From assembly GCA_963721065.1 (NCBI GenBank), contig CAVRHO010000009.1, forward strand, positions 868,001 through 932,000: a stretch of 64,000 nucleotides of DNA, read 5' to 3'. The notes under the pieces were generated by a model. The model was not told the origin of the DNA. It saw only the letters and a program-made list of their open reading frames with translations, and did no database searches. The stretch comes from CAWBLP01 sp963721065. GTDB taxonomy: Bacteria > Pseudomonadota > Alphaproteobacteria > Acetobacterales > Acetobacteraceae. The position numbers and the translations under genes are program-made. This document shows positions 46,460 through 55,379 of the stretch, one piece after another. Numbering within the stretch: position 1 is the first letter of the stretch; every line of letters starts with the position of its first letter.

Positions 46460-46704
46460 GCGTAGGGGGCCACGCGAAGGGCACTGGGCGATGAGCCGCC
46501 GCGGGAGCGGGAACAACGGCGGTGGGTGCTCCGGCTGCACAGCCCGCGCCCCAGACACCGCCGCGCCCCAGACACGGCCGCGCCTGCGATCGGCCGTTCC
46601 TGCAAAGCTGACCGTGCCGTCGTCGCCCGACAACCGGCACGGCGGGTGACCAGGAGGCTGCCGGCGACCGGGCAACGGAACCGGCCAGCCTCTGGCCGCG
46701 GTTC

Positions 46705-47316
46705 CTACGCCGCCGCGCTGGGCCGAGCCTTCATGCGGTCGAACCAGGCGGCGATGTTGCGGTTCTCGGGGTTCAGCGGCTGGCCCACTGTTGCGCCGAA
46801 CTCCAGGAACGGGAACAGCAGGATGTCGGCCATGCTCAGCCGGTCGCCGCAGATGAACTGCTTCCCGGCCATCAGCCCGTCCAGCCAGGTCAGCCTTTCC
46901 TGCGCGATCTGCTTCAGGTCGTCGGCCGCCGCCGGAATGCAGTGCACACGGTTCTGGAACAGCTTCAGGCCCTCGGCGAAGCGGAACCCGTTGGCCAGCG
47001 GCTCCACGATGTTCAGGTCGATCCGCCGGGTCCACATGCGGGTTTCCGCCCGCTCCTGCGGCGTGCTGCCGATCAGGGAGGTGCCGGGCGTGGTCTCGTC
47101 CAGGTACTCGCAGATCGCGGTGATCTCGGCCAGGATCGTGCCGTCGTCCAGTTCCAGGGCCGGGCACTGGCCGGAGGGGTTCTTCGCCATATAGGCCTCG
47201 CGCCGGTTCTCGCCGCCACGCAGGTCCACCTCCTCCCGCGGCAGGTCGATGCCCCGTTCGGCCATGAACATCCGTACCATGCGCGGATTGGGGCCGACGG
47301 AATTGTAGAACTTCAT
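46705..47316 (-). CDS. Glutathione S-transferase family protein
   Basis: The 203-residue product has a thioredoxin-like N-terminal half (MKFYNSVGPNPRMVRMFMAE, NPSGQCPALELDDG with the cis-Pro, LAEITAICEYLDE) and a helical C-terminal half with DRLSMADILLFPFLEFGATV. The ATG at 47316 has an AGAAGGAGGAGCG site. The catalytic residue is probably Ser7 or a nearby Asn/Ser, but this group is varied. It ends convergent to the acetyltransferase gene. Confidence 0.87.
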   Translation of the reverse strand: MKFYNSVGPNPRMVRMFMAERGIDLPREEVDLRGGENRREAYMAKNPSGQCPALELDDGTILAEITAICEYLDETTPGTSLIGSTPQERAETRMWTRRIDLNIVEPLANGFRFAEGLKLFQNRVHCIPAAADDLKQIAQERLTWLDGLMAGKQFICGDRLSMADILLFPFLEFGATVGQPLNPENRNIAAWFDRMKARPSAAA

Positions 47317-47578
47317 GGCGCTCCTCCTTCTGCTGCGCAGGCACCGTATCATGCGCCCCGGTCGACTTAAGTTGCGCCGGAGCGGCCGGCCTGGGCGGCT
47401 GTCCCGCGACCGTCACTTGCGCCGGCGGCACGGTTCCGCCATATGCCGCTCGCCGGACGGTCGCAGGACCGCGCGGCGAATTCACACGCGGGGCGCCTTT
47501 CCCGGTTCACGCCGGGTTCCGGTGTCGCCTGACATGCCCCGCGGAGGCTCAACCGGACGTGCGAAAGGAACCGTCGCC

Positions 47579-48361
47579 ATGGCGATGCCCGACTTTACCC
47601 TCCGCCAGTTGCTGGAAGCCGGTGTGCATTTCGGCCACCACACCCGCCGCTGGAACCCGCGTATGGCGCCGTACCTGTTCGGCGTGCGCAACCAGGTCCA
47701 CATCATCGACCTGCAGCAGACCGTGCCGATGCTGGACCGCGCCCTGCGCGCGGTGCGCGACGTGGTCGCCGGCGGGGGGCGCGTGCTGTTCGTCGGCACC
47801 AAGCGCGCCGCCGCCGAACACGTGGCCGACGCCGCCAAGCGTTGCGGCCAGTACTACGTCAACCATCGCTGGCTCGGCGGCACGCTGACCAACTGGAAGA
47901 CCATCACCGGTTCGATCAAGCGCCTGCGCCAGATCGAGGAGCTGCTGTCCGGTGACACCGCCGGCCTGACCAAGAAAGAGGTGCTGGAGATCACCCGCGA
48001 CCGCGACAAGCTGGAGCGTGCGCTGGGCGGCATCAAGGAAATGGGCGGCCTGCCCGACATCCTGTTCATCATCGACACCAACAAGGAAAAGCTGGCGGTC
48101 GAGGAGGCCAACAAGCTGCACATCCCGGTGGTGGCGGTGCTGGACAGCAACTCCGACCCGTCCGGCGTCAGCTACCCGATCCCGGGCAACGACGACGCGA
48201 TCCGCGCCATTACGATGTACTGCGACCTGGTGTCCGGCGCGGTGCTGGACGGCATCAGCGCCGAACTGGCGGCCAGCGGCGCGGATATCGGCGCCGTGGA
48301 GGAACTGCCCCCCGAGGCGGTGCCGGAAACCGAAGCCCCCGCCGAACAGGCCAACGCCTGA
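47579..48361 (+). CDS. rpsB: 30S ribosomal protein S2
   Basis: S2 is part of the small ribosomal subunit. The 260 residues start MAMPDFTLRQLLEAGVHFGH at an ATG preceded by AAAGGAA. Diagnostic blocks are HHTRRWNPRMAPYLFGVRNQ, VLFVGTKRAAAEHVADAAKR, YYVNHRWLGGTLTNWKTI and LPDILFIIDTNKEKLAVEEA. An acidic C-terminal tail follows. It lies 63 bases before tsf, the classical rpsB-tsf pair. Confidence 0.97.
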   Translation: MAMPDFTLRQLLEAGVHFGHHTRRWNPRMAPYLFGVRNQVHIIDLQQTVPMLDRALRAVRDVVAGGGRVLFVGTKRAAAEHVADAAKRCGQYYVNHRWLGGTLTNWKTITGSIKRLRQIEELLSGDTAGLTKKEVLEITRDRDKLERALGGIKEMGGLPDILFIIDTNKEKLAVEEANKLHIPVVAVLDSNSDPSGVSYPIPGNDDAIRAITMYCDLVSGAVLDGISAELAASGADIGAVEELPPEAVPETEAPAEQANA

Positions 48362-48424
48362 TCTTTCGGCCTCGTGTCCGGGGGCAACCGGACGGGTTCG
48401 GGGATTATTGCTGGAGATTTGAAT

Positions 48425-49333
48425 ATGGCTGAGATCACGGCCGGTCTGGTGAAGGAACTCCGCGAGAAGACCGGCGCGGGAATGATGGACTGCAAGCGCG
48501 CGCTGACCGAGACCGGCGGCGCGCTGGAAGACGCGGTGGACTGGCTGCGCAAGAAGGGCCTGTCCGCGGCCGCCAAGAAGTCCGGCCGCGTGGCGGCCGA
48601 AGGGCTGATCGGCGTGGCGTCGGCACCGCACAAGGCGGCGATGGTGGAAGTCAACGCCGAGACCGATTTCGTCGGCCGCAACGAGACCTTCCAGGAGTTC
48701 GTGGAAACGGTCGCGAAGGTGGCGCTGGAAGTCGGCGAGGATGTCGAGAAGCTGAAGGCGGCGGCCTATCCCGGCGGCGGCACGGTGGCCGACAAGCTGA
48801 CCAACCTGGTGGCGACGATCGGCGAGAACATGACCCTTCGTCGCGCCAGGGTGCTGAGCGTGACAGACGGCGTGGTCGCCACATACGTGCACAACACGGT
48901 GCGCCCCGGCCTGGGCAAGATCGGCGTGCTGGTCGCGGTCGAAGGCCCCGGCGAGCTGGAAACGCTGGAAACGCTCGGCCGCCAGGTGGGCATGCATGTC
49001 GCGGCCAGCCGCCCGGAAGCGCTGGACATCAGCGCGGTGGACCCCGCCTCGCTGGAGCGCGAGAAGAACGTGCTGATGGAGCAGGCCCGCGCCTCCGGCC
49101 GCCCGGAGAACATCATCGAGAAGATGGTCGAGGGCCGGATCCGCAAATACTACGAGGAAACCGTCCTGCTGGAGCAGGTCTGGGTGCATGACGGCGAGAG
49201 CCGCGTGAAGGCGGTGGTGCAGAAGGCCGGCGTCAGCCTGGCCGGCTTTGCCCGCTTCCAGCTCGGCGAGGGCGTGGACAAGCCAGAGGGCCCGGATTTC
49301 GCCAGCGAAGTCGCGGCAGCCGCCCGCAACTGA
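48425..49333 (+). CDS. tsf: Elongation factor Ts
   Basis: EF-Ts recharges EF-Tu with GTP. The 302-residue protein starts MAEITAGLVKELREKTGAGM at the ATG at 48425. It has MMDCKRALTETGGALEDAVD, KKGLSAAAKKSGRVAAEGLI and VEVNAETDFVGRNETFQEFV, the region that touches EF-Tu. It is downstream of rpsB in the usual operon. A hairpin follows 8 bases after the stop. Confidence 0.97.
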   Translation: MAEITAGLVKELREKTGAGMMDCKRALTETGGALEDAVDWLRKKGLSAAAKKSGRVAAEGLIGVASAPHKAAMVEVNAETDFVGRNETFQEFVETVAKVALEVGEDVEKLKAAAYPGGGTVADKLTNLVATIGENMTLRRARVLSVTDGVVATYVHNTVRPGLGKIGVLVAVEGPGELETLETLGRQVGMHVAASRPEALDISAVDPASLEREKNVLMEQARASGRPENIIEKMVEGRIRKYYEETVLLEQVWVHDGESRVKAVVQKAGVSLAGFARFQLGEGVDKPEGPDFASEVAAAARN

Positions 49334-49341
49334 GACAGCGT

Positions 49342-49369
49342 CGCGGCGCGGCCCTCGGGTCGCGCCGCG
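49342..49369 (+). terminator. Terminator-like hairpin after tsf
   Basis: CGCGGCGCG (49342-49350) pairs perfectly with CGCGCCGCG (49361-49369) around a 10-base loop. The hairpin starts 9 bases after the tsf stop. No T-run follows, so termination may need Rho. Confidence 0.5.
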
Positions 49370-49377
49370 GTTGCGGC

Positions 49378-49460
49378 CTGGACAGGCTCCTGCGCACCCT
49401 GGACAGGCTCCTGCGCACCCTGGACAGGCTCCTGCGCACCCTGGACAGGCTCCTGCGCAC
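49378..49460. repeat. 21-bp tandem repeat, four copies
   Basis: CTGGACAGGCTCCTGCGCACC is repeated without gaps at 49378, 49399, 49420 and 49441, the last copy missing its final base. Each unit contains a small CCTG-GA-CAGG hairpin. It lies downstream of the tsf hairpin. Confidence 0.95.
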
Positions 49461-49640
49461 AGGGGCCGGAACGGAGCGCGCCGACACCACCAGCCCTGCC
49501 TGTCGTCGCCGGGGCTGGCAGTCACGGCCAGATCGCTCACCCTCGGCGCTGGTCATTTACGCCGTGATCGGCCCGCCGCGGCCGGGCCTCACCCAGCCAT
49601 GGACGCCGAACCGATCGTGTTGCCGTGCGGAACGTTCGGC

Positions 49641-49700
49641 CGGTTGCCGGCGGGCGCGCGTTCGATCGGTCGGTTGCCGCCAGGTGCGCGTTCAGCGCGC
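49641..49700. repeat. 30-bp degenerate direct repeat, two copies
   Basis: CGGTTGCCGGCGGGCGCGCG at 49641 recurs with changes as CGGTTGCCGCCAGGTGCGCG at 49671. A third weaker copy precedes them. Upstream, around 49570-49620, is a diverged piece resembling the REP-like element. All lie in the 373-bp gap between tsf and moaB. Confidence 0.6.
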
Positions 49701-49706
49701 GCGGTG

Positions 49707-50252
49707 CTATTCCGCCGCCTTAAGATGCTCCTGCAGGCGCGGCATCAGCTCCACCAGGTTGCAGGGGCGGTGGCGGTTGTCGAGCTGGGCCACCAGGATG
49801 TCGTCCCACGCATCCTTCACCGCGCCGGTGCTGCCGGGCAGCGCGAACAGGTAGGTGCCGTGCGCCACCCCGCCCAGCGCCCGGGACTGCATCGTGGAGG
49901 TGCCGATCTTCTGGTAGCTGAGCATACGGAACAGCTCCCCGAAGCCTTCGATCTTCTTTTCCAGCACCCGCTCGAACGCCTCCGGCGTCACGTCGCGGCC
50001 GGTGATGCCGGTGCCGCCGGTGGTGATCACCACATCGACCTGCGGGTCGGCGATCCAGCGGCGGAGCAGGGTCTCGATCGCGCCGGCGTCGTCCTTCTCG
50101 ATCGCTCGGGCCACCACCGCGTGCTTCGCCTGGGTGATGCGGTCGGCCAGCGTGTCGCCGGAGGTGTCGTTGGCCGCCGTGCGGGTGTCCGACACGGTCA
50201 GCACCGCGATGTTCACCGGGATGAACGGGCGGCTTTCATCAATGCGTGCCAT
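49707..50252 (-). CDS. moaB: Molybdenum cofactor biosynthesis protein B
   Basis: MoaB/MogA-like proteins adenylate molybdopterin before metal insertion. The 181-residue protein has IAVLTVSDTRTAANDTSGDT, the nucleotide site VVITTGGTGITGRDVTPEAF and GIGTST-like YQKIGTSTMQSRALGGVAHG, ending FALPGSTGAVKDAWDDIL. The ATG at 50252 has an AGGAGG site. It lies 31 bases after the lytic transglycosylase stop, so it may be transcribed from that promoter, an odd pairing of functions. Confidence 0.92.
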   Translation of the reverse strand: MARIDESRPFIPVNIAVLTVSDTRTAANDTSGDTLADRITQAKHAVVARAIEKDDAGAIETLLRRWIADPQVDVVITTGGTGITGRDVTPEAFERVLEKKIEGFGELFRMLSYQKIGTSTMQSRALGGVAHGTYLFALPGSTGAVKDAWDDILVAQLDNRHRPCNLVELMPRLQEHLKAAE

Positions 50253-50283
50253 GCTGCGCCTCCTGCCGTTTGGGGGCAGGCCG

Positions 50284-52146
50284 TCAATCAGCCTGCGCCA
50301 GGGCGGGGCGCAGTTTGCCCTCGGCGGCCAGCGGCGTGAAGCGGGGGAACTCGCCGGCGGCCAGAGCATCCAGGCTGGGTGCCGGAACGTGCAGGCGGGC
50401 GGCATAGCGCCAGGTGAAGGTCAGGACCGCGCTGACGAAGGCGCGGGTCTCGTCCACCGGGATGGCTTCCAGAAACAGCAGCGGATCGTCCTGATCGCGC
50501 ATGGTGCGCAGCCAACTGGTCAGGTTGCCCACACCGGCATTGTAGCTTGCCAGCAGGTAAAGCAGGTTGTTGTCCACCACGCCCTGTTGGGACAGCCAGG
50601 TGATGTAGCGCTGGCCCAGCGCCAGGTTCAGCCCCGGGTCATGCAGGCTGGCGGGGGTCAGCGAGGTGTCGCCGGTCACATAGCGGGCGGTCACCGGCAT
50701 GATCTGCATCAGCCCGCGTGCCCCGGCGGGGCTCACCGCATCCGCATTGAAGTTCAATTCAAGCCGGGTCAGCGCATAGACCAGCGCGGGATCCACCTTG
50801 AACCCGTGCGCCGGCCGCAGCCGGGGCAGCTTTTGGGACGGGTCGAAGGGCTGCGCGCCGTCGGCCTCGGCTTCCAGCGTGGCGAAACGGGCGGCCAGGT
50901 CGCGCATCCCCTCGGCCGAGGCCAGCAGCAGCACCGAGCGCCGCAGCCCCGGATCGTTCTTCACCGCCTGCCAGACATGGCGCAGCTCCGCCGCCGCGCG
51001 CTGCTTCTGCCCCACCTGCAGCAGCGCCAGGGCACGTTCCCCGGCCGGGATCGCGTCCACGGCATCCACGTCCGCCTGGCTGAGCAGGCTGCCACTGGGG
51101 ATGATCCCGGTGTGCAGTCCCAGCACGCGGCGGGCGACCATGCCGTGCAAGGTGCGGCGTTCGGCGGCGGCCTTGCGCATCCAGTGCCACGCGGCCTTGT
51201 GCGCATTCAGGTGCAGATTGGCGCGTGCCGCCCAGAACGCGGCGGCGGCGCGGATCCGGGCGGTGGTAATCGCGGCATGGGCCCCGGCCTCGAACAGCGT
51301 GCGCGCCTGCTCGACATGGCCCATCCGCCAGGCCGCCAGCCCGGCGACGTACCAGGCCCGGCCCAGCCGCGCCTGGACCGGCGCGTCGTGGACCGCGGAG
51401 AGTGCGACGCGCAGCGCCTCGGCATCGTGGTTGGTGGTGAACAGGGCGCGGGCCACCTCGGCACGAAGCAGCACGCGGTAGGCGGGCTTCAGGTGCTTCC
51501 AGCGGGCGATCAGGTGCAGGGCCTGGTCCGGCTTGTCCTTCTGCAGCCGCGCCGCCACCGCCCGGTCCAGCATGGCGTTGCGGGTGATGCCGGGGGCGGG
51601 GTCCGGATCGGCCGCGGGATCGGCCCCAGGATCGGCCGACGGGCTCTGCGGCAGCGCCAGGTCCGGGGCCGGCGGCGCGGCGGGGGCCGTGGCGCCCGGA
51701 GCCATGCGGCGCAGCAGCAGAGCGTGGATGGCGACGGCACCCGGCTGGTCGCCGTAATGCGCCAGCCAGTCCCGCAGTTCAGCCGCGGTGGAATGGTGAT
51801 AGGGACCCAGATAGCGGTCGGCCAGGATCGCGCCGAGCAGCAGCTTGCTGCGCAGGTCGGGGATCAGCTTGTCGGCGGCCGCCAGCTTGCCCTGGTGCTG
51901 CAACGCGAAAATCCGGCGCACCCGCGCCGCGTCGCTGGGATCCAGCGGCTGCGGCATCGCGACCTCGGAGTCCGCATGCAGCAGCACCCGCGGAAACGCG
52001 AACGCCGTTTGTTCGTCTGCCCCATTCCCGGATGCGGGCGATTTTGCCTGCGCTGCCGTAACGAGTAGTCCGGCAAGAAAAGCGGCCGGCAGAACGCCCT
52101 TGGCCGCGGTGGGAATGCGGGAGAGTGTATGAAGCACCCCTCGCAT
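50284..52146 (-). CDS. Soluble lytic murein transglycosylase
   Basis: This enzyme cleaves peptidoglycan glycan strands in the periplasm. The product has about 620 residues with a signal peptide (AAFLAGLLVTAAQA). A long helical super-ring region follows, with an Ala/Pro/Asp insert near 155-185. The SLT domain lies at about 450-570: LTRLELNFNADAVSPAGARG (catalytic Glu near 462), LMQIMPVTARYVTGD, NLALGQRYITWLSQQG and LLASYNAGVGNLTSWL. The ATG at 52146 gives the better signal peptide; one at 52182 is in frame. Confidence 0.9.
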   Translation of the reverse strand: MRGVLHTLSRIPTAAKGVLPAAFLAGLLVTAAQAKSPASGNGADEQTAFAFPRVLLHADSEVAMPQPLDPSDAARVRRIFALQHQGKLAAADKLIPDLRSKLLLGAILADRYLGPYHHSTAAELRDWLAHYGDQPGAVAIHALLLRRMAPGATAPAAPPAPDLALPQSPSADPGADPAADPDPAPGITRNAMLDRAVAARLQKDKPDQALHLIARWKHLKPAYRVLLRAEVARALFTTNHDAEALRVALSAVHDAPVQARLGRAWYVAGLAAWRMGHVEQARTLFEAGAHAAITTARIRAAAAFWAARANLHLNAHKAAWHWMRKAAAERRTLHGMVARRVLGLHTGIIPSGSLLSQADVDAVDAIPAGERALALLQVGQKQRAAAELRHVWQAVKNDPGLRRSVLLLASAEGMRDLAARFATLEAEADGAQPFDPSQKLPRLRPAHGFKVDPALVYALTRLELNFNADAVSPAGARGLMQIMPVTARYVTGDTSLTPASLHDPGLNLALGQRYITWLSQQGVVDNNLLYLLASYNAGVGNLTSWLRTMRDQDDPLLFLEAIPVDETRAFVSAVLTFTWRYAARLHVPAPSLDALAAGEFPRFTPLAAEGKLRPALAQAD

Positions 52147-52257
52147 CCGGCATCCGCTACCGGGCAAAACCTGGGAAGGCAATCCCCTGAAACTGGGTTT
52201 CGAACCGGTTTCATGTCGGTTGGATTGCGAATCAGTGGCTTGCCGGCCGTTCTTGCG

Positions 52258-53154
52258 TCACGAATTTGTGAGCGCCTCCCCCAGCGCGTGCCGCAGCCGA
52301 CGCAGGTCCGCCCAGGTGTCGCGCCGGAGCTTGGGGGTGCTGCGCAGCATCGCCAGGCTGGGCAGGGCCAGCGCCGGGACGGGCGCCGACAGGCCGGGGA
52401 CCTGGAGATCCACCCAGCCGGTGCCGGGACGACGGCGCTTGCCATCCAGCAGCGTGCGCACCGCCAGGGGCCCGAACAGCACCACGTGGCGCGGTTCGGC
52501 CAGCACCATCAGGCGGTGAAGGAAGGGAACGCAGACCGTGAGTTCCGCCGGGGTGGGCGGGCGGCCGCCGGGTGGGCGCCAGGGGATCAGCGGTGCCAGC
52601 AGCACGCCGGCGCGGGACAGGCCGATGCTGGCAAGGATGCGGTCCAGCAGCGCGCCGTCCTGGCCGGCGAAGGGGGCACCGGCGCGATCCTCGTCGGCGC
52701 CAGGTGCCTCGCCGATCAGCAGCAGGCCGGCGGTGGGGTCGCCTTCCGGCAGCACCGGCTTGGTCGCGGTATCGCGCAGGGCGCAACCGTCGAACCCGGC
52801 GATCGCGGTGGCGAGCGCGGCGAGGCTGTCGGCCGCGCCGGCAGCGGCGAGGGCCCGCTGCGCCGCGGTGCCCTGCGGTGCAGCCGGTTGGGCGGATGGT
52901 TGACCGCGCGGGAGAGGCGGTGGGGTAGCGGTCGCGCCGGGGGGCGGAGGGGCGGCTGCCGGACGCGGCGGCGCGCCGGTGGGCGGCGTGGCGGTGGGCG
53001 GCGTGGCGGTGGGCGGCGTGGCGGTGGGCGGCGAGGCCGGCGCGGCGGTGGGTGGCGGCGGGGCCGGCGCGTGCAGCCGGTCCACCGGGGCTTCGTCCAG
53101 CGCCTCGTCGGCGCCCCACTCGATCTGCAGCCGCAGCAGCGCCAGTGCGTCCAT
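52258..53154 (-). CDS. Uracil-DNA glycosylase, type 4/5-like
   Basis: This enzyme removes uracil from DNA. The 298 residues comprise a short N-terminal helix (MDALALLRLQIEWGADEAL), a Pro/Thr/Ala linker at about 28-95, then the catalytic domain. LIGEAPGADEDRAGAPFAGQ and DGALLDRILASIGL are the family-4 motif at about 147-177. PRHVVLFGPLAVRTLL follows. Of the four iron-sulphur Cys of canonical type-4 enzymes only one is obvious near the motif (FDGCALRDTATKPV), so cluster binding is doubtful. The linker is encoded by a 15-bp tandem repeat. Confidence 0.85.
   Translation of the reverse strand: MDALALLRLQIEWGADEALDEAPVDRLHAPAPPPPTAAPASPPTATPPTATPPTATPPTGAPPRPAAAPPPPGATATPPPLPRGQPSAQPAAPQGTAAQRALAAAGAADSLAALATAIAGFDGCALRDTATKPVLPEGDPTAGLLLIGEAPGADEDRAGAPFAGQDGALLDRILASIGLSRAGVLLAPLIPWRPPGGRPPTPAELTVCVPFLHRLMVLAEPRHVVLFGPLAVRTLLDGKRRRPGTGWVDLQVPGLSAPVPALALPSLAMLRSTPKLRRDTWADLRRLRHALGEALTNS
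52978..53037. repeat. 15-bp in-frame tandem repeat inside the uracil-DNA glycosylase gene
   Basis: Four copies of GGTGGGCGGCGTGGC run from 52978 to 53037, the last with one change. On the coding strand they encode repeats of Ala-Thr-Pro-Pro-Thr in the linker, so copy-number change would not break the frame. Confidence 0.95.
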
Positions 53155-53437
53155 GGCTGTGTCCTATACCGGATGCGGCGGGGTGCAACCGTGATTCTGC
53201 CGGGGTGGCGGGGTTCACCAGCAAACGCCTTGTCGCTCCGCACAGGCGTTCTGACCGGGTGGACGGTGGGCTACCCACGACTGGCGGTCCGCCGGGTCAG
53301 GGCTCGACGCGAGACCGCCCGTTCCGACCCGGAGCGGACGTTCCATCCGGTCGGCACCACGGCTCGGCCGGTATCGGGACCGAGGCCGCATGCCGCACCC
53401 GCGTCAACGCTGCCGCGCAGACGTGTCGGGCACCCCG

Positions 53438-53503
53438 GTATCTGCGCCGGCAATGCCGGCATCCGCAGATACGGGCATCTTCGCCGGCAATGCCGGCATC
53501 CGC
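53438..53503. repeat. Hairpin repeat downstream of the L,D-transpeptidase gene
   Basis: CGCCGGCAATGCCGGCATCC occurs at 53445 and 53482, followed by GC each time. Each copy contains GCCGGC-AAT-GCCGGC. Around the first, GTATCTGC (53438-53445) and GCAGATAC (53465-53472) extend the stem. It lies 14-80 bases beyond the transpeptidase stop and may act as terminator. The rest of the 362-bp gap holds nothing I recognise. Confidence 0.7.
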
Positions 53504-53516
53504 GAATACGACAAGG

Positions 53517-54956
53517 TCAACGCGGGATGGAATTGGCCGGGTTTTCGGATCTCCCCGTGAAACCCCGCCGGGCAAGCCGGTAGGTCCGGGTCGGTGGCAG
53601 GCGATGCTCCGGCGGTGGCTCGAACTGCCTCTCCTTGCGGACGCTCTGGAGCTTCAGCCAGATCTCATCGTCGCGGTGGTAGAAATCCGGGCGAAACTGC
53701 AGGCTGCCCTGACGATCCACGAACGCGGTCTGATAGACCACGAACACCGGCATCGGGGTCGGGAGCGCGTGTCGCGTGGTGCCGCCCATCGCGATCCCTT
53801 GCCTGATCGCGGCGGTCGGTTCCCGCATGAGCAACGCCGCCAGTTCGAGCGGATCCTGCACCCGGATGCAGCCATGGCTGATGCGCCGGTTGTCGAGGCT
53901 GAAGACAGCTTTCTTCGGCGTGTCATGCAGGTAAACGTCGAACCGGTTCGGCATGTCGAACATGAGCAGCCCGAGGCCTGCGTCGGGTCCCGGCCGCTGC
54001 TCCACCTCGCCAGTCGCCAGCCGAACCATCCCGTTCCGTACCAGATAATCCGGGTCCCGGCTGATCCTCGGCAGGATTTCCGCCGTGACGATGTCGGCCG
54101 GGATGACCCAGGGCGGGTTGAAGAACATCGCATCGATGGTGGCGCGAAACTCGGGGCTCTGATGGTCCGCGACGTCCTGGCCGACCACGACCCGCGTGGA
54201 GAACACCGGCCGGCCGGCGCGATACAGGACCAGCCGTTCGTCGGCCACGTTGACCCAGACGCGGTCCGCCGGCAGTGGCCGCGGCAACCAGCGCTGGCGT
54301 TCAAGGTTGACCTCGATCGTGCGCAAGAGCTCCGTCGCGGCGGTCCCGCCCGCGGGGGCACCCGCGCGATATTGCCGCAAGGCCCGGCGCAGCGCCCGGT
54401 AGGTGGGCGTCGCCGGTGCCAGCGCCTCGATCACGGCCGCCGGATCGGCGCTGCCGGCCGCGGTATCGAGCACAGCCGCCACATCGACCGGCCCGGGCGT
54501 GAGGACCTCGTCGTCGCTTCGCTGCCCAAGCGGCACGGCGCCGCGGGCCAGCGCGTCGGCGTAGGTCAGGACGGCGTCCGACAGTACCAACTCGCGGTCG
54601 AGCGGCGGGAGTGTCGCCCTGCGCCGCAGGAGGTCGGCGTGAAACAGCGCGGGATCGAGCCCCTGGTCGCCGGCGCGCAACACCGCGTTCACCAGTGAGG
54701 CTGCCTGTGCTGGCCGGGTTGTCCAGACCGGCTCGAAACCACGGCGCACGTAGAAGCGCCGCAGCAACGCCACGTTCAGCGGTTCACCGGCGACGGCCAG
54801 TGCGGCCGCGCCGTCGATCCGGTCGCGGAGTTCAGGGTCGGGTTGCGGCGCCTGCACGGCAACCGGTTCGGGCTTCGGGGACGCGCCACACGCAGCCAGT
54901 GCGCAGGCCGCGGCGAGAGCGGTCGCGCTGCGTGCAATCGTGGTTCGTCGGGACAT
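53517..54956 (-). CDS. L,D-transpeptidase, YcbB/YkuD family (lipoprotein signal)
   Basis: This enzyme makes 3-3 crosslinks in peptidoglycan. The 479-residue protein starts MSRRTTIARS with a lipobox ALAAC near residue 22. A peptidoglycan-binding-like region includes LLRRFYVRRGFEPVWTT and NLERQRWLPRPLPADRVWVN. The YkuD domain has VGQDVADHQSPEF, FFNPPWVIPADI, VYLHDTPKKAVFSLDNRR and the catalytic ISHGCIRVQDP (Cys near 362). The domain order matches the YcbB type. Promoter sequences probably lie in the AT-rich gap to 55181. Confidence 0.92.
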   Translation of the reverse strand: MSRRTTIARSATALAAACALAACGASPKPEPVAVQAPQPDPELRDRIDGAAALAVAGEPLNVALLRRFYVRRGFEPVWTTRPAQAASLVNAVLRAGDQGLDPALFHADLLRRRATLPPLDRELVLSDAVLTYADALARGAVPLGQRSDDEVLTPGPVDVAAVLDTAAGSADPAAVIEALAPATPTYRALRRALRQYRAGAPAGGTAATELLRTIEVNLERQRWLPRPLPADRVWVNVADERLVLYRAGRPVFSTRVVVGQDVADHQSPEFRATIDAMFFNPPWVIPADIVTAEILPRISRDPDYLVRNGMVRLATGEVEQRPGPDAGLGLLMFDMPNRFDVYLHDTPKKAVFSLDNRRISHGCIRVQDPLELAALLMREPTAAIRQGIAMGGTTRHALPTPMPVFVVYQTAFVDRQGSLQFRPDFYHRDDEIWLKLQSVRKERQFEPPPEHRLPPTRTYRLARRGFTGRSENPANSIPR

Positions 54957-55137
54957 GGGGGCCCGAACGAAAGCCAATGGCCCCTGGGATCCAGAGCCGT
55001 CGTTGCACCCCGGCCTGCGCACTTGTTCCACTCTCCGGTCTTTGCCGACCCGCATAAATAATATTCTGAACCTGGGCCAGAATCTACAATGTGACTCTTC
55101 ACCAACAGTTGTGAAGCGCATTTGTCGCTTTATCATC

Positions 55138-55143
55138 TATAAT
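55138..55143 (+). promoter_or_regulatory. -10-like element before the small lipoprotein gene
   Basis: TATAAT at 55138-55143 lies 38 bases before the ATG in an unusually AT-rich stretch. No good -35 is found at 16-18 bases, so an activator or another sigma factor may be used. Confidence 0.35.
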
Positions 55144-55181
55144 GCATCCAGCCTACGAGTAACACAATGCAGGAGGGGAAA

Positions 55182-55379
55182 ATGGTTGATGCTTCCGAAA
55201 CAATCCGTCGCGGTTTGCTTCGTGGTGCCGTGACGATTGCCGTCGTCGTTCCCATGGCGCTTCTCGCGGCGTGCAGTAAGAAGCCGCCGCCGCCCGCACC
55301 GGTCGAACCGGCTCCGCCGCCGGCCGCTGCTCCGGCGCCGGCGCCAGCCCCGGCTCCGGTCCCGCCGGCGCGGGGCTGA
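55182..55379 (+). CDS. Small Pro/Ala-rich lipoprotein
   Basis: The ATG at 55182 directly follows GGAGGGGAAA; an in-frame ATG 15 bases upstream lies within that site. The 65-residue product has a signal with lipobox PMALLAACSKK. It then has only KPPPPAPVEPAPPPAAAPA and similar repeats. It resembles the short Pro-rich lipoproteins that span the periplasm or stiffen the cell-wall interface. It is divergent from the L,D-transpeptidase gene. Function unknown. Confidence 0.65.
   Translation: MVDASETIRRGLLRGAVTIAVVVPMALLAACSKKPPPPAPVEPAPPPAAAPAPAPAPAPVPPARG

Noticed and set aside
49378..49460. Possible small CRISPR array.
   Set aside because: The 21-bp units are contiguous with no spacers. The same is true of the 10-, 19- and 20-bp arrays.
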